From positions 3,026,001 to 3,090,000 of the forward strand of contig NZ_CP120679.1 of NCBI RefSeq assembly GCF_029537375.1: DNA of 64,000 nucleotides. Direction: 5' to 3'. Source of the DNA: Bacillus sp. HSf4 (GTDB taxonomy: Bacteria > Bacillota > Bacilli > Bacillales > Bacillaceae). This document shows positions 9,470-19,258 of the stretch, in pieces; position 1 is the first letter of the stretch, and each line of letters begins with the position of its first letter. The notes under the pieces were generated by a model that was given only the letters and a program-made list of their open reading frames with translations, searched no databases and was not told where the DNA came from. The translations under genes were made by a program, and so were the position numbers.

Positions 9470-9750
9470 AAAAAAAGCCCCTTTCTTCATGAAAGGGACG
9501 ACTTGTGGCCCGTGGTACCACCCTTTTTTAAACAAAGCGAAAAAAAGCTTTGTTACTCACTTCATTGGCATAACGGATTTGAATCCGGTTCACCTTTACA
9601 CACCTTTTAAGAAAGATGTGGTCCCGGTGACAACTCAAGAGGTGAAGCGTTTTGACACCGGCCATAAAAATGCTTTCAGTCTAAGGCATTTTCTCCCTTG
9701 ATGGCGGAGTGGTCAAAACAGTCCTCTGTCACTGTTTTTAAACATATTAA
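9470..9750 (-). promoter_or_regulatory. Phe-specific T-box leader of pheST
   Basis: Tandem signature of a T-box: the T-box sequence AGGGTGGTACCACG at 9511-9524, followed by a terminator (stem CCCTTTC/GAAAGGG with T-run, 9470-9497). The base of Stem I is GTGACAGAG (9732-9724) pairing with CTC...GTCAC (9641-9627). On the 3' side of the specifier loop the triplet UUC at 9646-9644, followed by A, is a Phe codon in the expected position. Uncharged tRNA(Phe) would stabilise the antiterminator and allow pheST transcription. Confidence 0.93.
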
Positions 9751-9754
9751 ATTC

Positions 9755-9783
9755 ATTATAGTGAATTCCTTTTTCTTGTGCAA
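9755..9783 (-). promoter_or_regulatory. Sigma-A promoter of pheST
   Basis: TTGCAC (9783-9778), 17-base spacer, TATAAT (9760-9755) on the minus strand; predicted transcript start near 9748, immediately ahead of T-box Stem I. Confidence 0.85.
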
Positions 9784-9787
9784 CCGG

Positions 9788-10534
9788 TTATCCGCGGAGA
9801 TGGTATAACAGCACCGCTGCGGCGGCTGCCACATTCAAGGACTCCGCTTTCCCGTAAATGGGAATGTAAAGATTTCTGTCCGTCTGTGCGAGCAGTTCGG
9901 GATCAACCCCAGAACCCTCATTTCCGATCAGCAGCGCAAACGAGTCTGACGGCTCTGCTTCTTTAAATGGAACGGCATGTTGCAGCGCAGTTCCATAGAC
10001 GGGGATTTGTTTTTCCTTCAACTCTTTCATCAGCCCTGAAAGCTCAGCTTTGATAATCGGAATATGAAAATGTGATCCTTGCGCAGATCTGAGCGTTTTG
10101 GCGTTATAAGGATCAACCGTCCCATGGCCGACAACCACGGCATCGATTCCCGCGGCATCGGCCGTGCGGATGATCGTTCCTAAATTGCCGGGGTCTTGGA
10201 TAGCATCTGCAAGGAGCAGTTTTTCATACTGAAAAGGACCGCTGTCGGGCATTCGGCAGACTGCGGCGACAGACTGGGGAGTCTCGGTTTCTGAAATGGC
10301 AAGAAACGCGTCGCGGCTGACAAGATAGCAGGCTATATCCGGATCCAGCCCGTCCGGCATATCAGCTTCATCTAAAATGATGATTTCCTTGACAGTGCCC
10401 GGTGTTTTCAGCGCTTCTTCAAGAAGATGCTCCCCTTCTATTAAGAAAGTATTGGTTTTTGTTCGTTCTTTTTTCGTGTGAAGTTTTTTCCAATCCTTCA
10501 CTTTTTGGTTTTTGGCTGATTCAATATGTTTCAA
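9788..10534 (-). CDS. ysgA: TrmH/SpoU-family RNA 2'-O-methyltransferase YsgA
   Basis: SPOUT methyltransferase expected to methylate a ribose in rRNA using S-adenosylmethionine. The 248-residue protein has an N-terminal L30e-like substrate-binding domain (about 1-95, KVKDWKKLHTKKER...LIEGEHLLEEAL) and the SpoU catalytic domain with its three conserved motifs: QDPGNLGTIIRTADAAG, LLIGNEGSGV and SLNVAAAAAVLLYHL (knot region). The first codon is TTG (10534) with AAGGAG 9 bases upstream. It is upstream of and codirectional with pheST but separated by the pheS promoter and T-box. The exact target nucleotide is not visible from sequence. Confidence 0.9.
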   Translation of the reverse strand: MKHIESAKNQKVKDWKKLHTKKERTKTNTFLIEGEHLLEEALKTPGTVKEIIILDEADMPDGLDPDIACYLVSRDAFLAISETETPQSVAAVCRMPDSGPFQYEKLLLADAIQDPGNLGTIIRTADAAGIDAVVVGHGTVDPYNAKTLRSAQGSHFHIPIIKAELSGLMKELKEKQIPVYGTALQHAVPFKEAEPSDSFALLIGNEGSGVDPELLAQTDRNLYIPIYGKAESLNVAAAAAVLLYHLRG

Positions 10535-10589
10535 ATCGGTTTGGCTCCTTTTGTTTCGCGAATAGTCACATTATATCTCATGAATGGTA

Positions 10590-10596
10590 CATAATA
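10590..10596 (+). promoter_or_regulatory. Possible sigma-G -10 element of sspI
   Basis: CATAATA, 55 bases before the sspI start, resembles the forespore sigma-G -10 consensus (CATxxTA). A matching -35 at 17-18 bases is weak, so this rests mainly on the -10 and on knowledge that ssp genes are sigma-G dependent. Confidence 0.4.
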
Positions 10597-10651
10597 AACC
10601 CGATAGTGAGGCAGAATATAGAAAACCAGAAGATGAAATGGAGTGAAAAAG

Positions 10652-10864
10652 ATGGATTTGAATTTGCGCCATGCGGTGATTGCCAATGTATCAGGAAATT
10701 CACAGGATGAGCTTGAACATACGATTGTCGATGCGATTCAAAGCGGTGAAGAGAAAATGCTTCCCGGTTTGGGCGTATTGTTCGAGGTCATTTGGCAGAA
10801 CGCATCAGAAACAGACAAAACCGAAATGCTTGAAATGTTGGAGCAAGGGTTGAAGACGAAATAA
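10652..10864 (+). CDS. sspI: Small acid-soluble spore protein I
   Basis: Minor spore core protein packaged late in sporulation. 70 residues from the ATG at 10652 ([13 protein letters not shown]), nearly identical to B. subtilis SspI, with the family core [18 protein letters not shown] chose this ATG over the GTG three codons upstream because ATGGAGTG lies 6 bases before it. Monocistronic, divergent from ysgA and ended by a long terminator. Confidence 0.93.
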   Translation: MDLNLRHAVIANVSGNSQDELEHTIVDAIQSGEEKMLPGLGVLFEVIWQNASETDKTEMLEMLEQGLKTK

Positions 10865-10897
10865 ACCGGACGGCCGAACAGGCCTCCGGTTTATTTT
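10860..10897. terminator. Bidirectional terminator between sspI and cstA
   Basis: A 10-bp AT/GC stem (ATAAACCGGA with TCCGGTTTAT) with A-run and T-run flanks, between two convergent genes. Confidence 0.9.
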
Positions 10898-10899
10898 GA

Positions 10900-12696
10900 T
10901 CAGCCGGGAATGGAAGGCTCCATCCTTAAGGAAGGATCGCGCCAAATCTCCGTCCACTTTTTAATGGCGGCCGCCATAATCACCAATCCCAAAACGAGCA
11001 TCACAATCGATAAAATGCCGTTCAACACGCTGTAGCCGCCGGCTTCTGCATTGAAGTAAACGTGTCTGATCATCCAGTACCCCGCATAATTGACGGTCAC
11101 ATACAAATAGGCGAGCGGAATAAGACACGTCAGCATATATCTTCGTTTATCCGCGATTTTTAAAATGACGGTCGCCCCGATGATCAGTCCGACGGATGCC
11201 ATTAGCTGATTGGATACGCCAAACAGCGCCCAAATGGAGCTGATGTCCCCGGAATAAAGCAAATACCCCCACATGAAGCAGGCAAGAGCGCTTGCTATTA
11301 CTGACCCCGGCAGCCAATCCGTTTTTTTGAGCGGTTTGTACACTTCACCGAAAAAGTCTTGAATCAAATAGCGGGCCACCCTTGTTCCGGCATCAATCGC
11401 CGTTAAGATAAAGACCGCCTCAAACATAATCACAAATTGAAAGAAATATGAGGCCAAATGGCTGAAAAACGGGATATCTGTAAAGATATAAGCCATGCCG
11501 ACGGCGAGCGTAACAGCTCCGCCCGTTCTTCCTTCCAAATCAAGCCCGATCTCCCGGCTGAGCTCCGGCAGATGGACGGTATCCATGCCAAGCGTCCGAA
11601 AAACCTCAGGTGCGCTGTTGATCGCAAAATAATCGCCTGGCTGCAATGCAGTCGCCGCGATCAACGCCATAATCCCGACGAGACATTCGACAAGCATGGC
11701 GCCAAAGCCGACAAATTTCATATCGCTCCATTTGTCGAGCATTTTCGGCGTTGTGCCGGAACCGACAAAGGCGTGAAAGCCGGAAATGGCTCCGCAGGCA
11801 ATCGTAATCGAAATAAACGGCCACACTGGTCCCGGCGAAACGGGGCCTCCCCCGCCCGTAAACTCGGTGAATGCCGGAAACGGGATCGCCGGATTCACGA
11901 TGAATACACCGGCTATCAAAGCAATGAATACACCGATTTTCATAAAGCTGCTCAAATAGTCGCGCGGTGCGAGCAGCAGCCAGACAGGCAGGGCCGCTGC
12001 GAAAAACGCGTAGACCGGAAGCGCGATGGAGAGCGTTTTCATATCAAGCGTCAAGGCCTCTCCCAGCGGCGTATTGGCGACTGACGGTCCGATGAACACG
12101 CCGGCCATCAGCAGAATAAACCCGACCGTTGACGCGAGCTTCAGGTTTCCTGTCTTTTTATAAAATAAACCGACACCCATGGCGATCGGTATCGTGATCG
12201 CGACCGAGAACGTCCCCCACGGATTGCGCTCAAGCGCGTGGAGGACAACCATCGACAGTCCCGCCATCGTGATCGTAATAATAAACAGCATCGCCAGGCC
12301 CGTACAAAACCCGGCGACAGGTCCGAGTTCTTCTTTAGCGACTTCTGAAAGCGATTTACCATTCCTCCGCATCGACGCGAATAAAACGACAATATCGTGG
12401 ACGGCTCCCCCGATGACCGCCCCGATCAACAGCCACAACAGCCCCGGCAAATAGCCGAACTGCGCAGCCAAAATCGGCCCGACGAGCGGCCCCGCGGCCG
12501 CGATCGCTGCAAAATGATGACCGAAAGACACCCATTTGTTTGTCGGCACATAATCTTTGCCGTCTTTTTGGAGATGGGCAGGAGTCGGTTTGTCGTCATC
12601 CACCTTCAGCACTTTCACCATCATAAACGTTCCGTACAAACGGTAGGCGATCGCCAATATACAGATGGAAGCGATCACAATCGTAATGGCATTCAT
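10900..12696 (-). CDS. cstA: Carbon starvation protein CstA (peptide/pyruvate transporter family)
   Basis: Polytopic membrane transporter of the CstA family; members are induced when glucose is gone and take up peptides or pyruvate. The 598-residue protein has about 16 hydrophobic segments. Conserved family features near the N-terminus include GHHFAAIAAAGPLVGPILAAQFGYLPG and GGAVHDIVVLFASMRRNGKSL. ATG at 12696 with GGAGGGAGG upstream. Monocistronic: sspI converges downstream and a divergent TetR operon lies upstream. A perfect cre overlapping the likely -35 indicates direct CcpA repression. Confidence 0.9.
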   Translation of the reverse strand: MNAITIVIASICILAIAYRLYGTFMMVKVLKVDDDKPTPAHLQKDGKDYVPTNKWVSFGHHFAAIAAAGPLVGPILAAQFGYLPGLLWLLIGAVIGGAVHDIVVLFASMRRNGKSLSEVAKEELGPVAGFCTGLAMLFIITITMAGLSMVVLHALERNPWGTFSVAITIPIAMGVGLFYKKTGNLKLASTVGFILLMAGVFIGPSVANTPLGEALTLDMKTLSIALPVYAFFAAALPVWLLLAPRDYLSSFMKIGVFIALIAGVFIVNPAIPFPAFTEFTGGGGPVSPGPVWPFISITIACGAISGFHAFVGSGTTPKMLDKWSDMKFVGFGAMLVECLVGIMALIAATALQPGDYFAINSAPEVFRTLGMDTVHLPELSREIGLDLEGRTGGAVTLAVGMAYIFTDIPFFSHLASYFFQFVIMFEAVFILTAIDAGTRVARYLIQDFFGEVYKPLKKTDWLPGSVIASALACFMWGYLLYSGDISSIWALFGVSNQLMASVGLIIGATVILKIADKRRYMLTCLIPLAYLYVTVNYAGYWMIRHVYFNAEAGGYSVLNGILSIVMLVLGLVIMAAAIKKWTEIWRDPSLRMEPSIPG

Positions 12697-12742
12697 CCAA
12701 TTCCTCCCTCCTTGTTGTCCTTTTTAACATAGCTTATATTTT

Positions 12743-12758
12743 TTGTAAGCGCAATCAT
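12743..12758 (-). promoter_or_regulatory. cre (CcpA operator) of cstA
   Basis: TTGTAAGCGCAATCAT matches WTGNNARCGNWWWCAW at every position. It overlaps a candidate promoter reading TTGCGC, 17-base spacer, TATGTT on the minus strand, so CcpA binding would block RNA polymerase. Confidence 0.85.
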
Positions 12759-12825
12759 CTTTTTTTCAAAAAAGACCTCCCCTCATTCTTCGATTTATAT
12801 AACAGTTAAAAATGGATGTTTTAGA

Positions 12826-12854
12826 TTGACGATTTAGCACGATCGTACTAAAAT
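12826..12854 (+). promoter_or_regulatory. Promoter with embedded TetR-type operator
   Basis: TTGACG (12826-12831), 17-base spacer, TAAAAT (12849-12854). The 18-bp near-perfect palindrome TTAGCACGATCGTACTAA (12834-12851, one mismatched pair) fills the spacer and enters the -10, typical of autorepression by the adjacent TetR protein. The -10 ends 6 bases before the ATG at 12861, so the transcript is predicted to begin at the start codon. Confidence 0.8.
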
Positions 12855-12860
12855 GAGGTC

Positions 12861-13472
12861 ATGAATACAAAAACACAAAAAAGGCGACTGCAAATTATTG
12901 AAGATGCTATTCAAGTGCTTGTGGAAGAAGGTTATGCGAATGCCTCTATCGGCAATATCGCAAAAAAGGGGGGAATCAGCAAAGGGGTTGTAACGTATCA
13001 TTTTCCAAATAAATTACAGCTTATGAAGGCTGTTGTGGAGCATTCCTATGGACTTGCAGCACCTTATATGGAAAAATTCATGGACGGTTTAGACAGTGCT
13101 CCGGCCACACTCCGCGCGTATATTGAATCAAATCTCAGATTCATGTATGAACATCGAAAATACGTGACCGCAATCATTGAAGTGGTTTCCAACTTACGAA
13201 CAGAAAGCGGTGATCTGTTTTATCAGAATGAAGATGAATCAATATATGAGCCGCTGATTGAAATTTTTAAGTGGGGACAGGAAATAGAAGGGAGTTTCAG
13301 AGAGTTTTCCCCGCAAATTATGGCTAGAACCGTGCGAAGCGTCATCGATTCATTGGGACCCAAAATCGCAAATCATGATATATCAGATATAGAGTGCGCG
13401 ATATCTGAAATTGCAGATACGTTCGATTATGCAACGAGAAAAACACCTAAAACTATAGGGGGGCTATCGTGA
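12861..13472 (+). CDS. TetR family transcriptional repressor
   Basis: 203-residue TetR regulator. Residues about 8-55 form the DNA-binding helix-turn-helix (EEGYANASIGNIAKKGGISKG...YHFPNKLQLM), and the rest is a helical ligand-binding domain with no named relative that I can identify. The first ATG (12861) is the only plausible start; there is no properly spaced ribosome site (GAGG is only 3 bases away), in line with a leaderless mRNA. It overlaps the next gene by 4 bases (GTGA), and both downstream genes encode PH-domain membrane proteins, so the regulator probably controls the whole operon through the palindrome in its own promoter. It is inserted between cstA and abfA; I recall no counterpart there in B. 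subtilis. Confidence 0.88.
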   Translation: MNTKTQKRRLQIIEDAIQVLVEEGYANASIGNIAKKGGISKGVVTYHFPNKLQLMKAVVEHSYGLAAPYMEKFMDGLDSAPATLRAYIESNLRFMYEHRKYVTAIIEVVSNLRTESGDLFYQNEDESIYEPLIEIFKWGQEIEGSFREFSPQIMARTVRSVIDSLGPKIANHDISDIECAISEIADTFDYATRKTPKTIGGLS

Positions 13473-13948
13473 TTACTGACGAATTTAAGAAAATAGACGA
13501 AAAAATTGTTGTCGTAAGGAAGCTTGAAGGTATGATCACATTATGCGTCTATGCATGCACAATCCTTGTAGTGCTTTACTTTACTTTAACATTCGGCTGG
13601 CCGAAATGGATATTGGCTGTCATCACATGTTTCGCTATAGTCTCTGTACCGTTTGAACTTTATTTTTTACCGAAGTGGAAATATGAATTTTGGCGATATC
13701 GTCTAAGTGACTTAAGCATCCAAATCCATAAAGGAATCATTTTCAAGCGAAAAATATTAGTTCCTGTGGGGAAAGTCCAGCATGTCGAAGCAAAACAAGG
13801 TCCTATTTTAAAAAAGTACAACTTATATACAGTGACGTTATCCACGGCAGCCGGCAGCCACGAAATTTTGGGATTAGCCGAAAAAACAGCCGATTCCGTA
13901 CGTAAGGATATTGAAACATATGCGAGGTTAAGCGATGAACAAGTCTGA
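13469..13948 (+). CDS. PH domain (bPH2) membrane protein, YdbS-like
   Basis: 159 residues with two transmembrane helices (about 24-42 and 48-66) followed by a bacterial PH domain (about 75-150; FWRYRLSDLSIQIHKGIIFKRKILVPVGKVQHVEAKQGP). Same size and organisation as B. subtilis YdbS. GTG start overlapping the TetR stop, with an AGGGGGG ribosome site. It overlaps the following YdbT-like gene by 14 bases. In B. subtilis the ydbST pair is sigma-W-controlled and linked to resistance to an antimicrobial made by B. amyloliquefaciens; by analogy this TetR-controlled copy may protect against a membrane-active peptide, but that is inference. Confidence 0.8.
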   Translation: MITDEFKKIDEKIVVVRKLEGMITLCVYACTILVVLYFTLTFGWPKWILAVITCFAIVSVPFELYFLPKWKYEFWRYRLSDLSIQIHKGIIFKRKILVPVGKVQHVEAKQGPILKKYNLYTVTLSTAAGSHEILGLAEKTADSVRKDIETYARLSDEQV

Positions 13949-15383
13949 AAAATTAATAAAACATCGTCTCCATCCCATTTCGATTCTTTATTTTATGATG
14001 AAGGCAGGCAAGGAATCTTTATCATTTATTTGGTTATACCCGCTGCTCATTTTATTGATTCATAAACAGATAGGCAGCCAAATTCCCGCTTTGATCATCG
14101 GCGTCTTTCTCGTTATTTTTCTCATGATGGTATTGATCATGATTGGTGTATTAAGGTGGCGGGCATTCACCTACCAGATACGCGAGAAATCGATATATAT
14201 AGAATATGGTTTGTTTATAGTCAAGAAAAGATGGGTGCAGCCGGACCGCATTCAGTCCATTGATTCTACGGTCCGTCTATATGACCATTTATTTTCTACA
14301 CGAACTTTAACGATTGAACTTGCCGGAGGAGATGAATCCAGCATCACACTCAGCTGTATTTCAAGAGAAGAAGAACAGCGCATTCGAACGGTTTTAAATG
14401 CAGAGTCAAAAAGCAAGCCGATCGAGCATGGCGGAGCGTCAATGTTTCAATTGTATAAAAAAGATCTCATTTTACACAGTCTGCTTTCCCCTAAATTCGG
14501 GATTGTGCTTTCATTATTATCACTAGGATTATTGAAATATTTGGATATATCGAAAGAAACAGATCGATCCGCTTTATTTACTAACTTATCAAGCTGGTTC
14601 GGTTCTAACTGGATCATCGTCGTGATGGTTATCATCGTACTTCTCTCGTTTGCACTTTCATTGTTATTAACATTTGTAAGTGATTATCATTTCACATTAA
14701 AGAGGAACAGCAAAGGCGAACTCGAAATCGAACAAGGCCTGTTTGAGAAGAAAAAACGAACGATCGACGAAAACAGGATACAGGCCATTCTAATCATCGA
14801 GCATCCGCTTCACCGCCTCCTGGGATTTGCATCAATCAAAGCTGTTGTGATTCGTAATCGGCCAAATGAACAAAGCAGTAAAACGATCACCCTCCTTCCT
14901 TTTGTTAAAAAAGAAAAAGTCTGTTCCATTCTTGAAACGTATACCGGCTACCGGAAAGGCAACCATTTGCACATGCTCACAAAGGAAGCCAAACATTATA
15001 ATATGGTTCTGCCATTTATAGCAGGTTGTGTTCTTGCCATACCGCTATGGATGTTTGTGCCCGGTTACTATCATTATCTGGCTGCGGTTCTGCCGCCTGG
15101 ATTATTATGTCTGGGGACGATGGTATATCGAATGATTGGCTGGCATCAAAGCCGCTATTTTTTAACTTTGCAATATGGCTCCTTATCCCGCAAAACGGCA
15201 CTTATTAAACGCGGGCGCATTCAATGGGCATCATTAGGCCAAACATCTGTACAAGAGAGAAAGAATTTGGCATCCATTAAGCTGGCCGTTGCTTCAGGAA
15301 AAGAAAATGTGAAGTTTTCTATAACCCACATCCCAATAGAGGATGCAACAATGATTTATCAACATGCCCTTAAAACAAGCTGA
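13935..15383 (+). CDS. PH domain (bPH2) membrane protein, YdbT-like
   Basis: 482-residue membrane protein with three bPH2 repeats between hydrophobic pairs. Visible helix pairs lie at about 30-68, 180-235 and 355-395; each is followed by a PH repeat with the recurring pattern G-x-I-x-x-x-x-x-x-x-x-x-R-I-Q (WVQPDRIQSIDS, RTIDENRIQAILI, ALIKRGRIQWAS). Matches the architecture of B. subtilis YdbT. Starts inside the end of the YdbS-like gene, implying translational coupling and a complex of the two proteins. Last gene of the operon, followed by a terminator. Confidence 0.82.
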   Translation: MNKSEKLIKHRLHPISILYFMMKAGKESLSFIWLYPLLILLIHKQIGSQIPALIIGVFLVIFLMMVLIMIGVLRWRAFTYQIREKSIYIEYGLFIVKKRWVQPDRIQSIDSTVRLYDHLFSTRTLTIELAGGDESSITLSCISREEEQRIRTVLNAESKSKPIEHGGASMFQLYKKDLILHSLLSPKFGIVLSLLSLGLLKYLDISKETDRSALFTNLSSWFGSNWIIVVMVIIVLLSFALSLLLTFVSDYHFTLKRNSKGELEIEQGLFEKKKRTIDENRIQAILIIEHPLHRLLGFASIKAVVIRNRPNEQSSKTITLLPFVKKEKVCSILETYTGYRKGNHLHMLTKEAKHYNMVLPFIAGCVLAIPLWMFVPGYYHYLAAVLPPGLLCLGTMVYRMIGWHQSRYFLTLQYGSLSRKTALIKRGRIQWASLGQTSVQERKNLASIKLAVASGKENVKFSITHIPIEDATMIYQHALKTS

Positions 15384-15488
15384 GGATGTTTCAAAACGTT
15401 TAGCACATGATAAAACCAAGTTGAAAAATATGAATAATAAGAATAAAATGATATTAAACTTCACCTCCTGTCTCAATAGACGGATTTA

Positions 15489-15518
15489 GCGGGGATCATC
15501 TGATCTCCGCCCTTTTTT
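15489..15518 (+). terminator. Terminator of the TetR/PH-domain operon
   Basis: GCGGGGATC / GATCTCCGC stem (one G-T pair), 4-base loop, then CC and six T, 105 bases after the last stop codon. Confidence 0.85.
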
Positions 15519-15522
15519 GCTT

Positions 15523-15795
15523 TCAGCATAACGGAACGACATAAAAATGAATGGCCATGACAAGAAGAAACGCAGCGATTCCCGTGATACGACTGCTGTT
15601 TGTTTTTACGAGCGAAGCTTTGAGATGATAAACGAGGGATGAAAACAAAAGCATGCCGATAAAGATGGCGCCTCCCTTTAAAAATGAGTTGGTAAAAGGG
15701 GAGCGATCAATCACTTCCGTCATAAACAAAAGCAAAAGGTATGCTAAAAATCCGTACATCAAAAAGCAGTGAGCAGCTGACATAAACGTCTTCAT
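15523..15795 (-). CDS. Small hypothetical membrane protein
   Basis: 90 residues with three hydrophobic helices (about 8-28, 38-58 and 68-88), no recognised family. The ATG at 15795 is chosen because GGAGGAGGAGG is 4-6 bases upstream; a longer frame exists but lacks a ribosome site and would overlap the abfA terminator. Located downstream of abfA in the same direction but separated by that terminator. Function unknown. Confidence 0.6.
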   Translation of the reverse strand: MKTFMSAAHCFLMYGFLAYLLLLFMTEVIDRSPFTNSFLKGGAIFIGMLLFSSLVYHLKASLVKTNSSRITGIAAFLLVMAIHFYVVPLC

Positions 15796-15863
15796 ATATC
15801 CTCCTCCTCCTCCCCTTGTTGATCTTATTCTCCGGCATGAATGTGTAAACCTTTTTACACCTG

Positions 15864-15892
15864 AAAAAAACCGGCACAGCGGCCGGTTTTTT
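15864..15892 (-). terminator. Terminator of the ara operon (after abfA)
   Basis: ACCGGC/GCCGGT stem flanked by A6 and T6 runs on either strand, 4 bases after the abfA stop. Confidence 0.9.
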
Positions 15893-15896
15893 AAAA

Positions 15897-17426
<1,530 letters not shown>

Positions 17427-17440
17427 TTAAATATGTTGAA

Positions 17441-18283
17441 TCAGCCTTTGATTCCGCCTGCGGTCAGCCCTGATACAAAATACTTCTGGAAGAACAGGAA
17501 TATCAAAATCACAGGCAAAATCGCCAGCACCGACCCCGAGATCAGCATGTCGTAGTTATTTCCATAAGGACTAAGCAAAGCGGACAGCCCGATTGGAAGC
17601 GTAAACATTTCTTTTGACCGTAAAACGATCAGCGGCCATAAAAAATTGTTCCAGCTGTTTAATGACTGCAGGATGACCATCGCCCCGAACGCCGGTTTCA
17701 TAAGCGGCGCCATAATCCGGAAAAAAATGCCGAATTCGGTGCAGCCGTCCATTCGCGCCGAGTCAAGCAAATCTCTCGGCAGACCGAGCGCATACTGTCT
17801 GAAAAAAAATACGGCGACAGGCGACACGATAAACGGGAGTATCACACCGGCATATGTGTCGACAATGTGCAAAGAAACCGTCATTTTAAATAAAGGCAGC
17901 ATTAAAATTTCGATCGGCACCATCATGATCAAGAGCACAAACACAAACATCAGGTTTTTCCCTTTAAAATCGTATACGGCAAGACCGTAGCCGACCATCG
18001 AAGAAAACAGAAGCGTCAAAACAGTTGAAATGACAACGAGGATCAGGCTGTTCGAAAACCATTTAAAATAAATGCTTCCACCGTTAAATAAATAAGTATA
18101 GTTGTCAAGGCTCAGGATGTCAGGACTCAGCTTTAAATTCAGCCCGAAGCGCAGCAGCTCCGAAGATGGCTTAAGCGAGCCGAGCACAAGGCATAAAAGC
18201 GGGAACACAAACAAAAAGCCCAAAATAGCAAACAGCAGAAATAAAGCGATTTTTGCGATGTTTAAGCCTCTGGCAGGACGCAT
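17441..18283 (-). CDS. araQ: Arabino-oligosaccharide ABC transporter permease AraQ
   Basis: 280-residue inner-membrane subunit of the importer for arabinose oligomers. Six hydrophobic helices are visible, with the cytoplasmic EAA loop at ARMDGCTEFGIFFRIMAPLMKPAFGA that docks the ATPase. Start abuts the araP stop. No ATPase gene is in the operon; in B. subtilis the general ATPase MsmX powers AraNPQ, and the same is inferred here. Confidence 0.93.
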   Translation of the reverse strand: MRPARGLNIAKIALFLLFAILGFLFVFPLLCLVLGSLKPSSELLRFGLNLKLSPDILSLDNYTYLFNGGSIYFKWFSNSLILVVISTVLTLLFSSMVGYGLAVYDFKGKNLMFVFVLLIMMVPIEILMLPLFKMTVSLHIVDTYAGVILPFIVSPVAVFFFRQYALGLPRDLLDSARMDGCTEFGIFFRIMAPLMKPAFGAMVILQSLNSWNNFLWPLIVLRSKEMFTLPIGLSALLSPYGNNYDMLISGSVLAILPVILIFLFFQKYFVSGLTAGGIKG

Positions 18284-19227
18284 TAATAGCCCTCCTTTTT
18301 AAATGATCCAGACAGCTTTAATGAAATAAGGCTGGCGATGAAAATAATGATCAAGAGCACGATGCCGAGCGCCGCGCCGTAGCCCATGTTGTTGTAGGCA
18401 AGCCCCTGCTGGTAAATGTATCCGACCATCGTCAGGCCGATATTGCCAGGCGAGTTGTTCTGCCACAGCACATAGCTTTCTTCAAACATCCGAAAGCCGC
18501 CGATGATGCTGATCGTCAGCACGTAGACGGTGACCGGTTTGAGGAACGGAAGCGTGATATGAAAAAACTTTTTAAACGTGCCGGCGCCGTCGATTTCCGC
18601 CGCTTCATACAACTCTTTGGGCACGTTTTGCAAGCCGGCCAAAAAGTAAAGCACATTGATGCCCATCCATCTCCACGATGCGAGCATGACCATTAAAAAC
18701 ATTCCGGTATGCTCATTGTTCAGCCAGTTTTGCGGTGCAGCCCCTAGCTTCGTCAAAATCGAATTCGCCAGTGATGTATCCATTTCCCCGAAAATCAGCC
18801 GGAAAATGATGCCCGCCACAATCGTTGAAGTGAGAGCCGGGATGAATAATGCGGATTTAAACACGTTTTTAAACTTCACCAGCTTCGAATCCAAAAAGAA
18901 GGCAAGGATAAGCGGAACCGGTATTAAAATCAACAATGTCCAAAAGGTATATTTCATGGTGTTAAAAAGTGCAGTATAGAAAGTAGGATTGTTTAATGCT
19001 TTATAGTTCTCCACCCCGATGAAGCGGATGTCGCCGGGGAGAATGCTTTGAAAGCTCATGATGACGACGCTGATAAGCGGATAAAGAAAAAATATGCAAA
19101 AGGAGAGTACGAAAGGTGCTGTGAAAATATAGGGTGCGGCTTTTGCTGAATATAACAAATTTCTGATCTTTCTTTTTCTCGCTACCGGCGGAAACGAATG
19201 CACTGTATCTGTTTTAACAGTCTTCAA
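18283..19227 (-). CDS. araP: Arabino-oligosaccharide ABC transporter permease AraP
   Basis: 314-residue permease partner of AraQ. An N-terminal cytoplasmic stretch of about 25 basic residues precedes six membrane helices, and the EAA loop reads EAAEIDGAGTFKKFFHITLPFLKPV. Its stop overlaps the araQ start by one base. Lies 31 bp after araN. Confidence 0.93.
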   Translation of the reverse strand: MKTVKTDTVHSFPPVARKRKIRNLLYSAKAAPYIFTAPFVLSFCIFFLYPLISVVIMSFQSILPGDIRFIGVENYKALNNPTFYTALFNTMKYTFWTLLILIPVPLILAFFLDSKLVKFKNVFKSALFIPALTSTIVAGIIFRLIFGEMDTSLANSILTKLGAAPQNWLNNEHTGMFLMVMLASWRWMGINVLYFLAGLQNVPKELYEAAEIDGAGTFKKFFHITLPFLKPVTVYVLTISIIGGFRMFEESYVLWQNNSPGNIGLTMVGYIYQQGLAYNNMGYGAALGIVLLIIIFIASLISLKLSGSFKKEGY

Positions 19228-19258
19228 GTTATCGCCTCGCTTTAACAGTAATGAAAGA

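Noticed and set aside
8376-10534. Many long plus-strand frames opposite pheT, pheS, ysgA and other minus-strand genes
   Set aside because: They are shadows of strongly biased codon use in the real genes, lack ribosome sites and have no family features.
15421-15488. Short AT-rich frame after the YdbT-like gene
   Set aside because: About 19 codons, no ribosome site, next to the terminator.
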